Shown: one piece after another, positions 35,049 to 44,014 of the stretch
How positions within the stretch are numbered: position 1 is the stretch's first letter
Layout: the number at the start of each line of letters is the position of its first letter
Source of the DNA: Bacteroidota bacterium
GTDB taxonomy: Bacteria > Bacteroidota > Bacteroidia > AKYH767-A > 2013-40CM-41-45
DNA length: 64,000 bases
Reading direction: 5' to 3'
Assembly: GCA_016711505.1 (NCBI GenBank)
Contig: JADJSV010000003.1
Span: 310,001-374,000, forward strand
Position numbers and translations under genes: made by a program
Notes under the pieces: model-generated
Told to the model about the DNA's origin: nothing
The model's database searches: none
Seen by the model: only the letters and a program-made list of their open reading frames with translations

Positions 35049-35155
35049 ATGTTCAAAGTTCAAAGTTCAAAGTTCAAAGTTGGCTTGACAGGTTCGCAAA
35101 GCCAACCTTTAACCTTTGAAACCAGCAAACCTAATTATTTGCAACCTGCAACCTG
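35049..35155. repeat. Heptad array (GTTCAAA units and AACCTGC units)
   Basis: Four exact GTTCAAA units (35051-35078) followed by GTTGGCTTGACAGG, then partly complementary sequence GCCAACCTTTAACCTTTGAA and AACCTGCAACCTG. Two different unit classes meet in this one element. Confidence 0.85.
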
Positions 35156-35222
35156 AATCGTGCGTAGGACTGTTGAAAACTAATTCCCCCTTCAGCAAAC
35201 AGTCTTGATCGGCTAATTAATT

Positions 35223-35252
35223 TTGGACTGCTGAAATATTTTGGTCATTTCG
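35223..35252 (+). promoter_or_regulatory. Possible clpP promoter
   Basis: TTG (35223-35225), 19 nt, then TCATTTCG, an imperfect match to the TAnnTTCG box, about 38 nt before clpP. It is the best candidate in the gap after the terminator. Confidence 0.35.
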
Positions 35253-35289
35253 CCGTCTTTAATTTCAGAATAAACTTAAAAAACAAATT

Positions 35290-35967
35290 ATGAATTACGC
35301 AGATGAATTTCGTAAGTACGCTGTTAAGCATCGTGGAATAGGTAGCCATTCAGTTGACAGTTTCGTTTCTGCAGTCAGAGCAGATTACATTTCTCCTACA
35401 ATTATAGAAGAACGACAGTTGAACATTGCAACAATGGATGTGTTTTCACGTCTGATGATGGATCGTATCATCCTCCTTCGTGTGGGAATCAATGACTATG
35501 TGTCTAACATCATTCAGGCACAACTTTTATTTCTCGAATCAGTCGATGCAAAGAAAGATATTCAGATCTATCTGAACAGTCCGGGTGGATCTGTTTATGC
35601 AGGTCTTGGTATCTATGATACAATGCAATTTATTCAACCAAGCATTGCAACGATCTGTACAGGTATGGCGGCCTCTATGGGTGCTGTATTAATGTGTGCA
35701 GGTGCTAAAGGAAAGCGTGCTGCATTAAAACATGCACGGATCATGATTCACCAGCCAATGGGTGGTGCTGAAGGACAAGCTTCCGATATTGAAATCACAG
35801 CAAGAGAAATTCAGAAATTGAAAAAGGAATTGTATGAGATCATTGCATCTCATTCAGGACAAGAGTTCGATAAAGTATGGAAAGATTCTGATCGTGATTA
35901 CTGGATGACAGCTGAAGAAGCAAAAGAATATGGAATGATTGATGAGGTGTTGACAAGAAAGAAATAA
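35290..35967 (+). CDS. clpP: ATP-dependent Clp protease proteolytic subunit
   Basis: Self-compartmentalising serine protease, 225 residues. Catalytic Ser is in GMAASMGAVL, His in ARIMIHQPMGG, and Asp in the following helix region (SDRDYWMTAEEAKEYG). The N-terminal 30 residues (MNYADEFRKYAVKHRG) are the usual propeptide-like extension in Bacteroidota. It pairs with ClpX downstream, although the poly-G stretch lies between them. Confidence 0.96.
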   Translation: MNYADEFRKYAVKHRGIGSHSVDSFVSAVRADYISPTIIEERQLNIATMDVFSRLMMDRIILLRVGINDYVSNIIQAQLLFLESVDAKKDIQIYLNSPGGSVYAGLGIYDTMQFIQPSIATICTGMAASMGAVLMCAGAKGKRAALKHARIMIHQPMGGAEGQASDIEITAREIQKLKKELYEIIASHSGQEFDKVWKDSDRDYWMTAEEAKEYGMIDEVLTRKK

Positions 35968-36037
35968 TTTTTATTATTTCAAAACGATTTTGGGGGGTCT
36001 TTTTGTAAATAGTTTTATGCCAAAGGGAGTAAAAAAA

Positions 36038-36100
36038 CGCCCCGCGGGGGGGGTTTCCCCCCCCCCCGCGCGGGGGGGGGGGGGGTGGGGGGGGGGGGGA
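36038..36100. other. Runs of G and C, probable assembly or sequencing artefact
   Basis: A stretch of more than 60 bases made almost only of G and C homopolymers (runs of up to fourteen) lies between clpP and clpX in a genome that is otherwise about 40 % GC. It starts GCCCCGCGGGG and includes CCCGCGCGGGG, so a GC-rich hairpin may underlie it, but its length and composition are unlike anything else here. Translations across it are meaningless. Confidence 0.8.
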
Positions 36101-36266
36101 GAGAAACACCCCAAACAAAAAAAATAACACAGTATTAGATGTTGTTTTTGTTTAAAACTCAACACATTGAAGAAAGTGTATGAGAGAAGGCTATTTTTTT
36201 GAGGTATTCAAACTATTTTGACTAAATTGCGTTTAATTTTACTGTTGAAAAAAGTTCCTTGTTCGA

Positions 36267-37508
36267 ATGAAAAATCAGAAAGAAATAAAGTGCTCATTTT
36301 GTGGTCGCGATAAAAGCGAAACCTACGTCCTTATAGCAGGAATTACAGGTCATATTTGTGATCAGTGTATTCAGCAAGCCCAGAATATTTTGAATGATGA
36401 GATGAATAGTAAGTTGAAAAACACTATCAACTCACACATGACTTTGCTGAAGCCTGTCGAAATAAAAAAGTTTCTTGATCAATATGTGATCGGACAGGAT
36501 GATGCGAAAAAAGTTTTAGCGGTTGCAGTTTATAATCACTACAAACGAATTTCAAGCAAGATCAAAAAGCAGGATGAAATTGAGATTGAAAAATCGAATA
36601 TCATTCTTGTTGGTGAGACCGGTACCGGTAAAACATTACTTGCCCGGTCAATTGCAAAAATGCTGAACGTACCGTTTTGTATCGCTGATGCTACAGTTTT
36701 AACTGAAGCCGGATATGTTGGTGAAGATGTTGAAAGTATCTTAACACGTTTGTTGCAGTCGGCAGATTATGATGTCGCTTCTGCTGAACGTGGAATTGTA
36801 TATATTGATGAGATCGATAAGATCGCCCGCAAAAGTGATAACCCATCGATCACCAGAGATGTCAGCGGTGAGGGGGTTCAACAGGCACTTCTGAAACTTC
36901 TTGAAGGTTCCATAGTAAATGTTCCACCGCAGGGAGGTCGTAAACATCCGGAGCAGAAGATGATTGCAATGGATACTCATAATATCCTTTTCATTTGCGG
37001 AGGCGCTTTTGACGGAATTGAGAAAAAAATCGCCAAACGTCTGATGACCAATGCTATCGGTTATAAAACCGGTCGTGATGGTGATCATTTCGATAAAGCC
37101 AATTATCTCCAGTATATCAGTCCGGTCGATCTGAAATCATTTGGAATCATTCCGGAATTGATCGGTCGTTTGCCGGTTGTTACTCATCTGGATCCACTTG
37201 ACAAAGTGACCTTGCGTTCAATATTGACGGAGCCTAAAAATGCATTATTGAAACAATACGAGAAACTGTTTGATCTGGAAGGAATTAAGCTGGAGCTGGA
37301 TAAAAGCGTACTCGATTTTATTGTTGATAAAGCCTTCGAATTCAAATTGGGAGCCCGTGGATTGCGATCGATCTGTGAAGCCATTTTATTGGATGCAATG
37401 TTTGAATTACCTACTTCGAAAGGCAATTCCAAAGAATTTGTAGTAACCCTGGCTTATGCTAAAGAAAAATTTGCTAAAACGAATGCAAATAAACTGAAAG
37501 TAGCTTAA
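36267..37508 (+). CDS. clpX: ATP-dependent Clp protease ATP-binding subunit ClpX
   Basis: AAA+ unfoldase that feeds ClpP, 413 residues. The N-terminal zinc-binding domain has C4 ligands in CSFCGR and ICDQC. Walker A is GETGTGKT, Walker B and pore region follow (VYIDEIDKIARKSD), and the ClpP-binding loop is in the FICGGAFDG region. It is complete and ends before a strong terminator, so the tig-clpP-clpX block ends here. Confidence 0.97.
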   Translation: MKNQKEIKCSFCGRDKSETYVLIAGITGHICDQCIQQAQNILNDEMNSKLKNTINSHMTLLKPVEIKKFLDQYVIGQDDAKKVLAVAVYNHYKRISSKIKKQDEIEIEKSNIILVGETGTGKTLLARSIAKMLNVPFCIADATVLTEAGYVGEDVESILTRLLQSADYDVASAERGIVYIDEIDKIARKSDNPSITRDVSGEGVQQALLKLLEGSIVNVPPQGGRKHPEQKMIAMDTHNILFICGGAFDGIEKKIAKRLMTNAIGYKTGRDGDHFDKANYLQYISPVDLKSFGIIPELIGRLPVVTHLDPLDKVTLRSILTEPKNALLKQYEKLFDLEGIKLELDKSVLDFIVDKAFEFKLGARGLRSICEAILLDAMFELPTSKGNSKEFVVTLAYAKEKFAKTNANKLKVA

Positions 37509-37557
37509 AATCAGCACATTCCGTTTTTTATCGATTTTTGTACAAAAACTATAAAAG

Positions 37558-37589
37558 AAAGCCGGCAATTTTAGACGCCGGCTTTTCCT
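37558..37589 (+). terminator. Rho-independent terminator after clpX
   Basis: AAAGCCGGC pairs with GCCGGCTTT around a ten-base loop, followed by T-rich sequence. Confidence 0.88.
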
Positions 37590-37737
37590 TTTTACTCAAC
37601 TTTCAGCAAAACTCTTTTTTTCTGATTTTTTCAAAATATTTTTTAGAATTCAGGACTTTGAATTATGGCGTTTTTATCGTTTAAAGTGGCACTAATTCAT
37701 TCTTTTCAATTTGTTTAAAATATTTTATCAACACTAT

Positions 37738-37767
37738 TTGGTAAATAAGAACTTAAGATTACCTTTG
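37738..37767 (+). promoter_or_regulatory. Promoter of the str/S10/spc/alpha ribosomal cluster
   Basis: TTG (37738-37740), 19 nt, then TACCTTTG (37760-37767) is a full match to the Bacteroidota promoter pattern. It precedes rpsL by 67 nt. The 325-nt gap between clpX and rpsL holds the clpX terminator, this promoter and the leader hairpin at 37772-37786; the rest is A/T-rich with nothing else visible. Confidence 0.75.
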
Positions 37768-37771
37768 CATT

Positions 37772-37786
37772 CCCCAAAAAAGGGGG
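37772..37786 (+). promoter_or_regulatory. 5' leader hairpin of the ribosomal operon
   Basis: CCCC pairs with GGGG around six A residues, beginning about five bases after the -7 box, so it would form at or very near the 5' end of the mRNA. It may protect the message from 5' decay; this is inference. Confidence 0.45.
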
Positions 37787-37833
37787 ATTTCGAATAATAA
37801 TTAAACAGAGTTTAACAGTAATCACCTCGAAGA

Positions 37834-38239
37834 ATGCCTACGATACAGCAGTTAGTTCGCAAAGGACGCTCAAAACTGATTGATAAAAGTAAATCACCCG
37901 CTTTGGCTTCATGTCCACAGCGTCGTGGTGTTTGTACACGTGTGTACACAACGACTCCAAAAAAAGCCGAATTCGGCGATGCGTAAAGTTGCCCGTATTC
38001 GTTTAACGAACAAATTTGAGGTTACTGCATATATTCCCGGAGAAGGTCACAATCTTCAGGAACACAGTATCGTAATGATCCGTGGTGGTCGTGTTAAAGA
38101 TCTACCGGGTGTTCGTTACCACATTATCCGTGGAACTCTGGATACAGCAGGTGTTGAAGGCCGCAGACAGCAACGTAGTAAATACGGAACTAAACGTCCT
38201 AAACCAGGTGCACCGGCAGCTCCGGCAAAAAAGAAATAA
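37834..38239 (+). CDS. rpsL: 30S ribosomal protein S12 (frameshifted as sequenced)
   Basis: S12 of the decoding centre; 134 residues after correction. The frame from the ATG encodes MPTIQQLVRKGRSKLIDKSK up to TTPKK and then stops at GDA; the next frame continues PNSAMRKVARIRLTNKFE to the end. The shift lies in a run of seven A (37959-37965), where six would restore TPKKPNSAMRK with the conserved Lys of the streptomycin site. The later block RGGRVKDLPGVRYH is intact. S12 is essential, so I read this as a homopolymer sequencing error rather than a pseudogene. Confidence 0.9.
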
Positions 38240-38278
38240 TTAAATTAAAGTAAACCGAATACTTCAATAAATAAGTAA

Positions 38279-38746
38279 ATGCGTAAGTCGAAACCAAAGA
38301 AGAGAATTTTATTACCGGATCCCATTTTTCATGATACTCTGGTAACACGTTTCGTGAATAACCTAATGTACGGTGGGAACAAAAGTACTGCATACGGAAT
38401 TTTTTATGCAGCTATCAACCGTGTTGAAGAAAAGACTAAAGAAACAGGTCTTGATGTTTGGAAAAAGGCAATGACAAACGTAATGCCTACAGTAGAGGTG
38501 AAAAGCCGTCGTGTAGGTGGAGCAACATTCCAGATCCCAAGCGAAATTCGTCCTGATCGTCGCGTTGCTTTAACAATTAAATGGTTGATCTCTTATAGCC
38601 GTAACCGTAATGAGAAATCAATGGCGGAAAAATTGGCAGGAGAGATCATCGCAGCTTCTAAAGGTGAAGGTGCAGCAGTAAAGAAAAAAGAAGATACGCA
38701 CAGAATGGCAGAAGCGAATAAGGCTTTCTCGCATTTCAGAGCATAA
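38279..38746 (+). CDS. rpsG: 30S ribosomal protein S7
   Basis: Primary assembly protein of the 30S head, 155 residues, starting MRKSKPKKRILLPDP. The conserved block FVNNLMYGGNKSTAYGIFY and the C-terminal VKSRRVGGATFQIPSEIRPDRR are present. It lies 39 nt after rpsL and before fusA in the usual str order. The gene is intact. Confidence 0.97.
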   Translation: MRKSKPKKRILLPDPIFHDTLVTRFVNNLMYGGNKSTAYGIFYAAINRVEEKTKETGLDVWKKAMTNVMPTVEVKSRRVGGATFQIPSEIRPDRRVALTIKWLISYSRNRNEKSMAEKLAGEIIAASKGEGAAVKKKEDTHRMAEANKAFSHFRA

Positions 38747-39027
38747 TATTCGAGTTAAGAGTGAAGAGAATCGAAAGAGTGAAAAGTGAAGAGTGAAAAT
38801 CTGCCAGTGGGCAGAGAGAGTGCCGGAGCCGGTAAAAGGGAAACGGAAAAACAAAATAACAAGTAGTTCTTTTTTTTAAGATAACCACTGACTTGCCGCA
38901 GTAACGTGCAAGGAATTAGACCGGATAACTGAATGTCGCAGCGAAAGCTGAAAGTAAAATGATCATTCAAAGTGTCCTGTTATCGCGAAAAGAAAACTAT
39001 CGTTATGATTAACGGAAAAATAATCAA
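38747..39027. other. 281-nt rpsG-fusA spacer with GAGTGAA-type repeats
   Basis: An unusually long gap inside the str operon. At 38755-38797 it has short AGAGTGAA-type units (GAGTTAAGAGTGAAGAG, AAAGAGTGAAAAGTGAAG) without a matching second arm, then a small hairpin CTGCC-agtg-GGCAG (38801-38814). The rest shows no ORF and no clear terminator. It may be another member of the intergenic repeat group. Confidence 0.55.
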
Positions 39028-41154
39028 ATGTCAAAAGAATTATTACATACTCGCAACATAGGTATCTCTGCTCACATTGATGCAGGTAAGACTACTACAA
39101 CTGAACGTGTGCTTTACTATACAGGAAAAGTACACAAGATCGGTGAAGTGCACGAAGGTGCTGCTACTATGGACTGGATGGTTCAGGAGCAAGAGCGTGG
39201 GATCACAATTACATCGGCTGCCACGACTACTTACTGGGATTATTTAAACGAACAATATAAAGTAAACATCATTGACACTCCGGGTCACGTTGACTTTACC
39301 GTAGAGGTAGAGCGTTCATTACGTGTACTTGACGGAGCCGTTGCTCTTTTTTGTGCTGTAGGTGGAGTTGAGCCTCAGTCTGAGACAGTATGGCGTCAGA
39401 TGAATAAATACCTGGTACCTCGTATCGGTTTCGTTAACAAAATGGACCGTGCCGGTGCAAACTTCCTTAACGTTGTTGCTCAGGTAAAAGAACGTCTTCA
39501 TGGAAATCCTGTTCCTCTTCAATTACCAATCGGTGCTGAAGATATGTTTACAGGTGTTGTAGATCTTATCATGAACAAAGCCATCATCTGGCATGATGCA
39601 ACTAAAGGTGCAACATTTGATGAAGTGCCTATTCCAATGGATATGATCGCTGATGTAAATCACTGGCGTGCTAATCTTGTGGAAGCAGTTGCTGAATTCG
39701 ATGATCGTTTGATGGAGAAATTCTTCGAAGATCCGAATAGCATCACTGAAGATGAACTTCGTATTGCGATCCGTAAAGCTACGATCGCTATGAAGATCAC
39801 TCCTCTTCTTTGTGGTTCTGCATTTAAAAATAAAGGTGTTCAGGCGATGCTTGATGCCGTTATCCAATATTTACCATCTCCTATGGATGTGCCTTCAATT
39901 TCAGGTATCAATCCAAATACAGATGCTCCTGAAGAGCGTAGAGCTGATGCAAAAGAGAAATTTTCTGCTCTTGCATTTAAGATCATGACTGATCCATTTG
40001 TGGGTCGTCTGGCTTTCTTCCGTGTTTATTCTGGTCGTCTTGATGCAGGTTCTTATGTATTGAACTCCCGTTCAAATAAGAATGAGCGTATCTCCCGTAT
40101 CATCCGTATGCATGCAAACAAACAATCTCCGATCGATTTTATCGAAGCCGGTGATATTGGTGCAGCAGTTGGTTTTAAAGAGATCAAAACAGGTGATACA
40201 CTTTGCGATCCTGCTTTCCCGATCGTTCTTGAGTCAATGACTTTCCCTGCTCCGGTAATCGGATTAGCGATCGAGCCAAAAACTCAGGCTGACGTTGATA
40301 AATTAGGTATGGCTTTAGCAAAACTTGCTGAAGAAGATCCTACGTTCCGTGTGAACACAGATGAAGATTCTGGTCAGACCGTAATCAGCGGAATGGGCGA
40401 GCTTCACCTTGAGATCATCGTTGACCGTCTTCGTCGTGAATTTAAAGTTGAATGTAACCAGGGTGCTCCTCAGGTTAACTATAAAGAAGCTCTATTCGGT
40501 AGCGCAACTCACCGTGAAGTTTATAAGAAACAAACAGGTGGTCGTGGTAAATTTGCCGATATCCAATTCGAGATCTCTCCGTGTGATGCTGAGTGGCTGG
40601 AAAAAGGAAACACAGGACTTCAGTTCGTAAATGAAATCACAGGTGGTTCTATTCCACGTGAATTTATTCCTTCAATTCAAAAAGGATTTGATTCTGCAAT
40701 GGGCACTGGTGTTCTTGCCGGATTCCAGATCGAACAAATGAAAGTAAGATTGTTTGACGGTTCATTCCACGCAGTCGATTCAGATGCATTGTCTTTCGAG
40801 ATTTGTGCGAAGATCGGTTTCCGTGAAGCTGCTCCTAAAGCAAAAGCTACATTGATGGAGCCTATCATGAAAGTGGAAGTTGTAACTCCGGATCTTTACA
40901 TGGGTGATGTTATGGGTGACCTTAACAAACGTCGTGGACAGTTAGAAGGAATGGATACTCGTGCAGGTGCTCAGGTTATCAAAGCGAAAGTTCCTCTTTC
41001 TGAAATGTTCGGTTATGTGACTACACTTCGTACCATCACTTCAGGCCGTGCATCTTCTACAATGGAATTCTCTCATTATGCAGAAGCTCCTCGCTCACTT
41101 GCTGAAGAAGTAATTGCTAAAGCAAAAGGCAAAACAAAATCTGTACAAGCTTAA
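39028..41154 (+). CDS. fusA: Elongation factor G
   Basis: Translocation GTPase, 708 residues. G1 is AHIDAGKTT, G3 is DTPGHVDFT, G4 is NKMD. The GTPase domain, domain II and the C-terminal domains with RRGQLEGMDTR are all present. Canonical EF-G rather than a ribosome-recycling or tetracycline-protection paralogue, as judged from its place in the str operon. Confidence 0.97.
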   Translation: MSKELLHTRNIGISAHIDAGKTTTTERVLYYTGKVHKIGEVHEGAATMDWMVQEQERGITITSAATTTYWDYLNEQYKVNIIDTPGHVDFTVEVERSLRVLDGAVALFCAVGGVEPQSETVWRQMNKYLVPRIGFVNKMDRAGANFLNVVAQVKERLHGNPVPLQLPIGAEDMFTGVVDLIMNKAIIWHDATKGATFDEVPIPMDMIADVNHWRANLVEAVAEFDDRLMEKFFEDPNSITEDELRIAIRKATIAMKITPLLCGSAFKNKGVQAMLDAVIQYLPSPMDVPSISGINPNTDAPEERRADAKEKFSALAFKIMTDPFVGRLAFFRVYSGRLDAGSYVLNSRSNKNERISRIIRMHANKQSPIDFIEAGDIGAAVGFKEIKTGDTLCDPAFPIVLESMTFPAPVIGLAIEPKTQADVDKLGMALAKLAEEDPTFRVNTDEDSGQTVISGMGELHLEIIVDRLRREFKVECNQGAPQVNYKEALFGSATHREVYKKQTGGRGKFADIQFEISPCDAEWLEKGNTGLQFVNEITGGSIPREFIPSIQKGFDSAMGTGVLAGFQIEQMKVRLFDGSFHAVDSDALSFEICAKIGFREAAPKAKATLMEPIMKVEVVTPDLYMGDVMGDLNKRRGQLEGMDTRAGAQVIKAKVPLSEMFGYVTTLRTITSGRASSTMEFSHYAEAPRSLAEEVIAKAKGKTKSVQA

Positions 41155-41195
41155 TTAGAAACTGATAGTATAATCAATAATAAACGTTCTTTAAA

Positions 41196-41504
41196 ATGTC
41201 TCAGCGAATCCGCATCAAATTAAAATCATACGATCACAATCTGGTTGATAAATCAGCAGAGAAGATCGTGAAAACTGTGAAGATCACAGGTGCTGTAGTG
41301 AATGGTCCTATTCCACTTCCTACAGATAAAAAAATCTTCACTGTACTTCGTTCACCGCACGTGAACAAGAAAGCGCGTGAACAATTTCAATTATGTTCAT
41401 ACAAGCGTTTGCTCGACATCTATAACTCATCAGCAAAAACTGTAGATGCACTAATGAAGCTTGAATTACCAAGTGGAGTAGAAGTTGAAATCAAAGCATC
41501 ATAA
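41196..41504 (+). CDS. rpsJ: 30S ribosomal protein S10
   Basis: 102 residues beginning MSQRIRIKLKSYDHNLVDKS, with the conserved GPIPLPT and RSPHVNKKAREQFQ loop that reaches the 16S rRNA head and the NusB/NusG interface. It begins the S10 part, 41 nt after fusA, without a separate promoter that I can see, so the str and S10 operons look joined. Confidence 0.97.
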   Translation: MSQRIRIKLKSYDHNLVDKSAEKIVKTVKITGAVVNGPIPLPTDKKIFTVLRSPHVNKKAREQFQLCSYKRLLDIYNSSAKTVDALMKLELPSGVEVEIKAS

Positions 41505-41575
41505 ACTGAATAACGAATTCAAAAGTGAATGTCTGGTGTAAAAACCAAACCTCTGACTAATAAAAACAAAAAACA

Positions 41576-42193
41576 ATGTCTGGAATAATTGGAAAAAAAA
41601 TCGGAATGACAAGTGTCTTCGGCGCAGATGGAAAATATCTTCCATGCACCGTGATCCTTGCCGGACCGTGTGTTGTCAGCCAGATCCGTACAAAAAGTAA
41701 TGACGGATACGATGCTGTTCAATTGGCATTTGACGACAAAAAGGATAAACATTCTACAAAAGCTGAACTTGGTCATTTCAAAAAAGTGAACTCAGGAGCT
41801 AAACGTAAAATAGTTGAGTTTCGTGAATTTCCTGAAACACCTGAATTAGGTAGTGAGATCAAAGCTGATCTTTTTACAGCAGGTGAATTTGTGAACGTGA
41901 TCGGAACATCAAAAGGAAAAGGTTTTCAAGGTGTTGTAAGACGTCACCATTTCAGTGGAGTAGGTATGCAGACTCACGGTCAGCACAACCGTCTTCGTGC
42001 GCCGGGTTCATTGGGAGCATCTTCAGATCCTTCACGAGTTATGAAGGGTATGCGTATGGGTGGTCACATGGGACATGAGCGTGTTAAGATCCAGAACCTT
42101 GAAGTAATTAAAGTGATTGCTGAACAAAATCTTTTGGTTATCAAAGGAGCGGTTCCGGGTCATATTGGATCATATGTAATTGTGGAGAAATAA
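41576..42193 (+). CDS. rplC: 50S ribosomal protein L3
   Basis: 205 residues; starts MSGIIGKKIGMTSVFGADG. The conserved loop near the peptidyl transferase centre, FQGVVRRHHFSGVGMQTHGQHNRLRAPGS, has the Gln methylated in E. coli. It lies in the standard rplC-rplD-rplW-rplB order and is only 2 nt from rplD. Confidence 0.97.
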   Translation: MSGIIGKKIGMTSVFGADGKYLPCTVILAGPCVVSQIRTKSNDGYDAVQLAFDDKKDKHSTKAELGHFKKVNSGAKRKIVEFREFPETPELGSEIKADLFTAGEFVNVIGTSKGKGFQGVVRRHHFSGVGMQTHGQHNRLRAPGSLGASSDPSRVMKGMRMGGHMGHERVKIQNLEVIKVIAEQNLLVIKGAVPGHIGSYVIVEK

Positions 42194-42195
42194 TC

Positions 42196-42828
42196 ATGGA
42201 AGTAGCTATCATAAATACAGCCGGTAAAGAAACCGGTAAGAAGGTAAAGCTTGATACAAGCATCTTCGCAATAGAACCAAACGATCACGCAATCTATCTT
42301 GATGTGAAGCAATTTCTTGCCAATCAACGTCAGGGAACTCACAAATCGAAAGAGCGTGCTGAGATCGCACGTACTACAAAGAAACTGAAACGTCAAAAAG
42401 GTACCGGTGGTGCCCGTGCAGGTTCAATGAAGTCGCCTTTATTCGTTGGTGGTGGTCGCGCATTCGGACCTCGTCCACGTGATTATCATTTCAAACTAAA
42501 CAAGAAACTTAAACACCTTGCTTGTCTTTCAGCTCTTACTTACAAAGCGAAAGAACAAAATGCAATGATCCTTGAAGATTTCAAAATGGATTCTCCAAAG
42601 ACCAGCAATTACGCAAGCATCATGAAGAATCTTAATCTGACTGATAAAAAAGTTCTTCTTGTATTACCGGCACACGATAAGAATATCTACTTGTCAAGCC
42701 GTAACCTTGAGCGCAAAAAAATAACTACTGCAGCAGAATTGAATACTTACGACATCCTAAATGCACAGTCGCTCGTGCTGGTCGAAGGTTCTGTATCAGT
42801 TATCGAAAATAGATTCTTAGACAAATGA
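42196..42828 (+). CDS. rplD: 50S ribosomal protein L4
   Basis: 210 residues; the conserved exit-tunnel loop is seen in KLKRQKGTGGARAGSMKSPLFVGGGRAFGPRPRDY. L4 is the autogenous repressor of the S10 operon in E. coli; whether that holds in Bacteroidota is unknown. The stop overlaps the start of rplW by four bases (ATGA). Confidence 0.97.
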   Translation: MEVAIINTAGKETGKKVKLDTSIFAIEPNDHAIYLDVKQFLANQRQGTHKSKERAEIARTTKKLKRQKGTGGARAGSMKSPLFVGGGRAFGPRPRDYHFKLNKKLKHLACLSALTYKAKEQNAMILEDFKMDSPKTSNYASIMKNLNLTDKKVLLVLPAHDKNIYLSSRNLERKKITTAAELNTYDILNAQSLVLVEGSVSVIENRFLDK

Positions 42829-43115
42829 GTATCCTGAAAAAACCTCTCATCACTGAGAAGATGACAAAAGCCGGTGAAAAACTTGGGCACTATGGATTTG
42901 TAGTTGACTACAAAGCCAATAAGATCGAGATCAAACTGGCAATCGAGAAAATGTACAACGTAACAGTTGAACGCATCAATACTATGCGTGTTCCGGGAAA
43001 AATTAAGACCCGTTATACTAAGACTGGTGTTACAACCGGAAGTACAGGTTCTTATAAAAAAGCCGTTGTTACTTTGAAAAAAGGTGAAACAATCGACTTC
43101 TATAGCAACATTTAA
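42825..43115 (+). CDS. rplW: 50S ribosomal protein L23
   Basis: 96 residues at the tunnel exit, the docking site of trigger factor and SRP. Family signature seen in LITEKMTK, IEIKLAIEKMYNVTVERINTM and PGKIKTR. It is coupled to rplD by a 4-nt overlap. Confidence 0.96.
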   Translation: MSILKKPLITEKMTKAGEKLGHYGFVVDYKANKIEIKLAIEKMYNVTVERINTMRVPGKIKTRYTKTGVTTGSTGSYKKAVVTLKKGETIDFYSNI

Positions 43116-43127
43116 TACTAACTAGAA

Positions 43128-43949
43128 ATGGCAGTAAAGAAACTTCGTCCGATTACTCCGAGTCAACGTCACACGATTGTTGATTCATACGACGATATAA
43201 CAGCATCCCGTCCTGAAGAATCTCTGGTCGTTCCGATTAAAAAATCGGGTGGCCGTAATGATGATGGAAAAATGACTATGCGCTATGTAGGTGGTGGTCA
43301 CAAAAGAATGTACCGTCTGATCGACTTCAAACGTAATAAACACGGTGTTGAAGGCGTAGTTAAAACGGTAGAGTATGATCCGAATCGTACAGCACGTATC
43401 GCTCTTGTTTATTACAAAGACGGAGAGAAACGTTACATCATAGCTCCAAACGGAATTAAAGTTGGACAAAAAATCATGTCCGGCGAAACTGCAACTCCTG
43501 AAATAGGAAATGCAATGTTCCTTAAAGATATTCCACTGGGTACATTGATCCATGCAATTGAATTGCGCCCGGGTCAAGGTGCAGATATCGCTCGTAGTGC
43601 AGGAACATATGCACAACTTGCAGCCCGTGACGGTAAATATGCAATCATCAAATTGCCTTCAGGTGAAACACGTATGATCCTTACTACTTGTCTTGCGACG
43701 ATCGGTACTGTATCTAACGGAGATCATATGCAGGAGCAGTTAGGAAAAGCCGGTCGCTCACGTTGGGCTGGTCGTCGTCCAAGAGTTCGTGGTGTTGCCA
43801 TGAACCCGGTTGATCACCCGATGGGTGGAGGTGAAGGTCGTGCAAGTGGTGGTCATCCACGTTCACGTAAAGGCTTACTTGCAAAAGGTTTCAAGACCCG
43901 CAAGAATAAGACTACAGATAAATATATCATTGAAAGACGTAAGAAATAA
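43128..43949 (+). CDS. rplB: 50S ribosomal protein L2
   Basis: 273 residues; core protein near the peptidyl transferase centre. The C-terminal catalytic-site His lies in VAMNPVDHPMGGGEGRASGGHPRS. The frame is intact. The next gene begins 65 nt later. Confidence 0.97.
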   Translation: MAVKKLRPITPSQRHTIVDSYDDITASRPEESLVVPIKKSGGRNDDGKMTMRYVGGGHKRMYRLIDFKRNKHGVEGVVKTVEYDPNRTARIALVYYKDGEKRYIIAPNGIKVGQKIMSGETATPEIGNAMFLKDIPLGTLIHAIELRPGQGADIARSAGTYAQLAARDGKYAIIKLPSGETRMILTTCLATIGTVSNGDHMQEQLGKAGRSRWAGRRPRVRGVAMNPVDHPMGGGEGRASGGHPRSRKGLLAKGFKTRKNKTTDKYIIERRKK

Positions 43950-44014
43950 AGTATAAAGTCGGAGTGATGAAGTAATAATCAAAAGCAACATCACAGACAA
44001 ATAACCAAAAAACA

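Noticed and set aside
35840..36165. Reverse-strand reading frames across the clpP-clpX gap
   Set aside because: They consist of Pro/Gly runs read from the poly-G/C stretch and overlap clpP; they are artefacts.
37834..38239. Programmed ribosomal frameshift in rpsL
   Set aside because: A +1 shift would be needed here but a -1 shift in rpsE; no known stimulatory structure; other long runs in non-essential genes show the same defect, so error is simpler.
41155..41195. Separate S10 operon promoter
   Set aside because: The 41-nt gap has no TAnnTTTG box with a TTG at the right distance.
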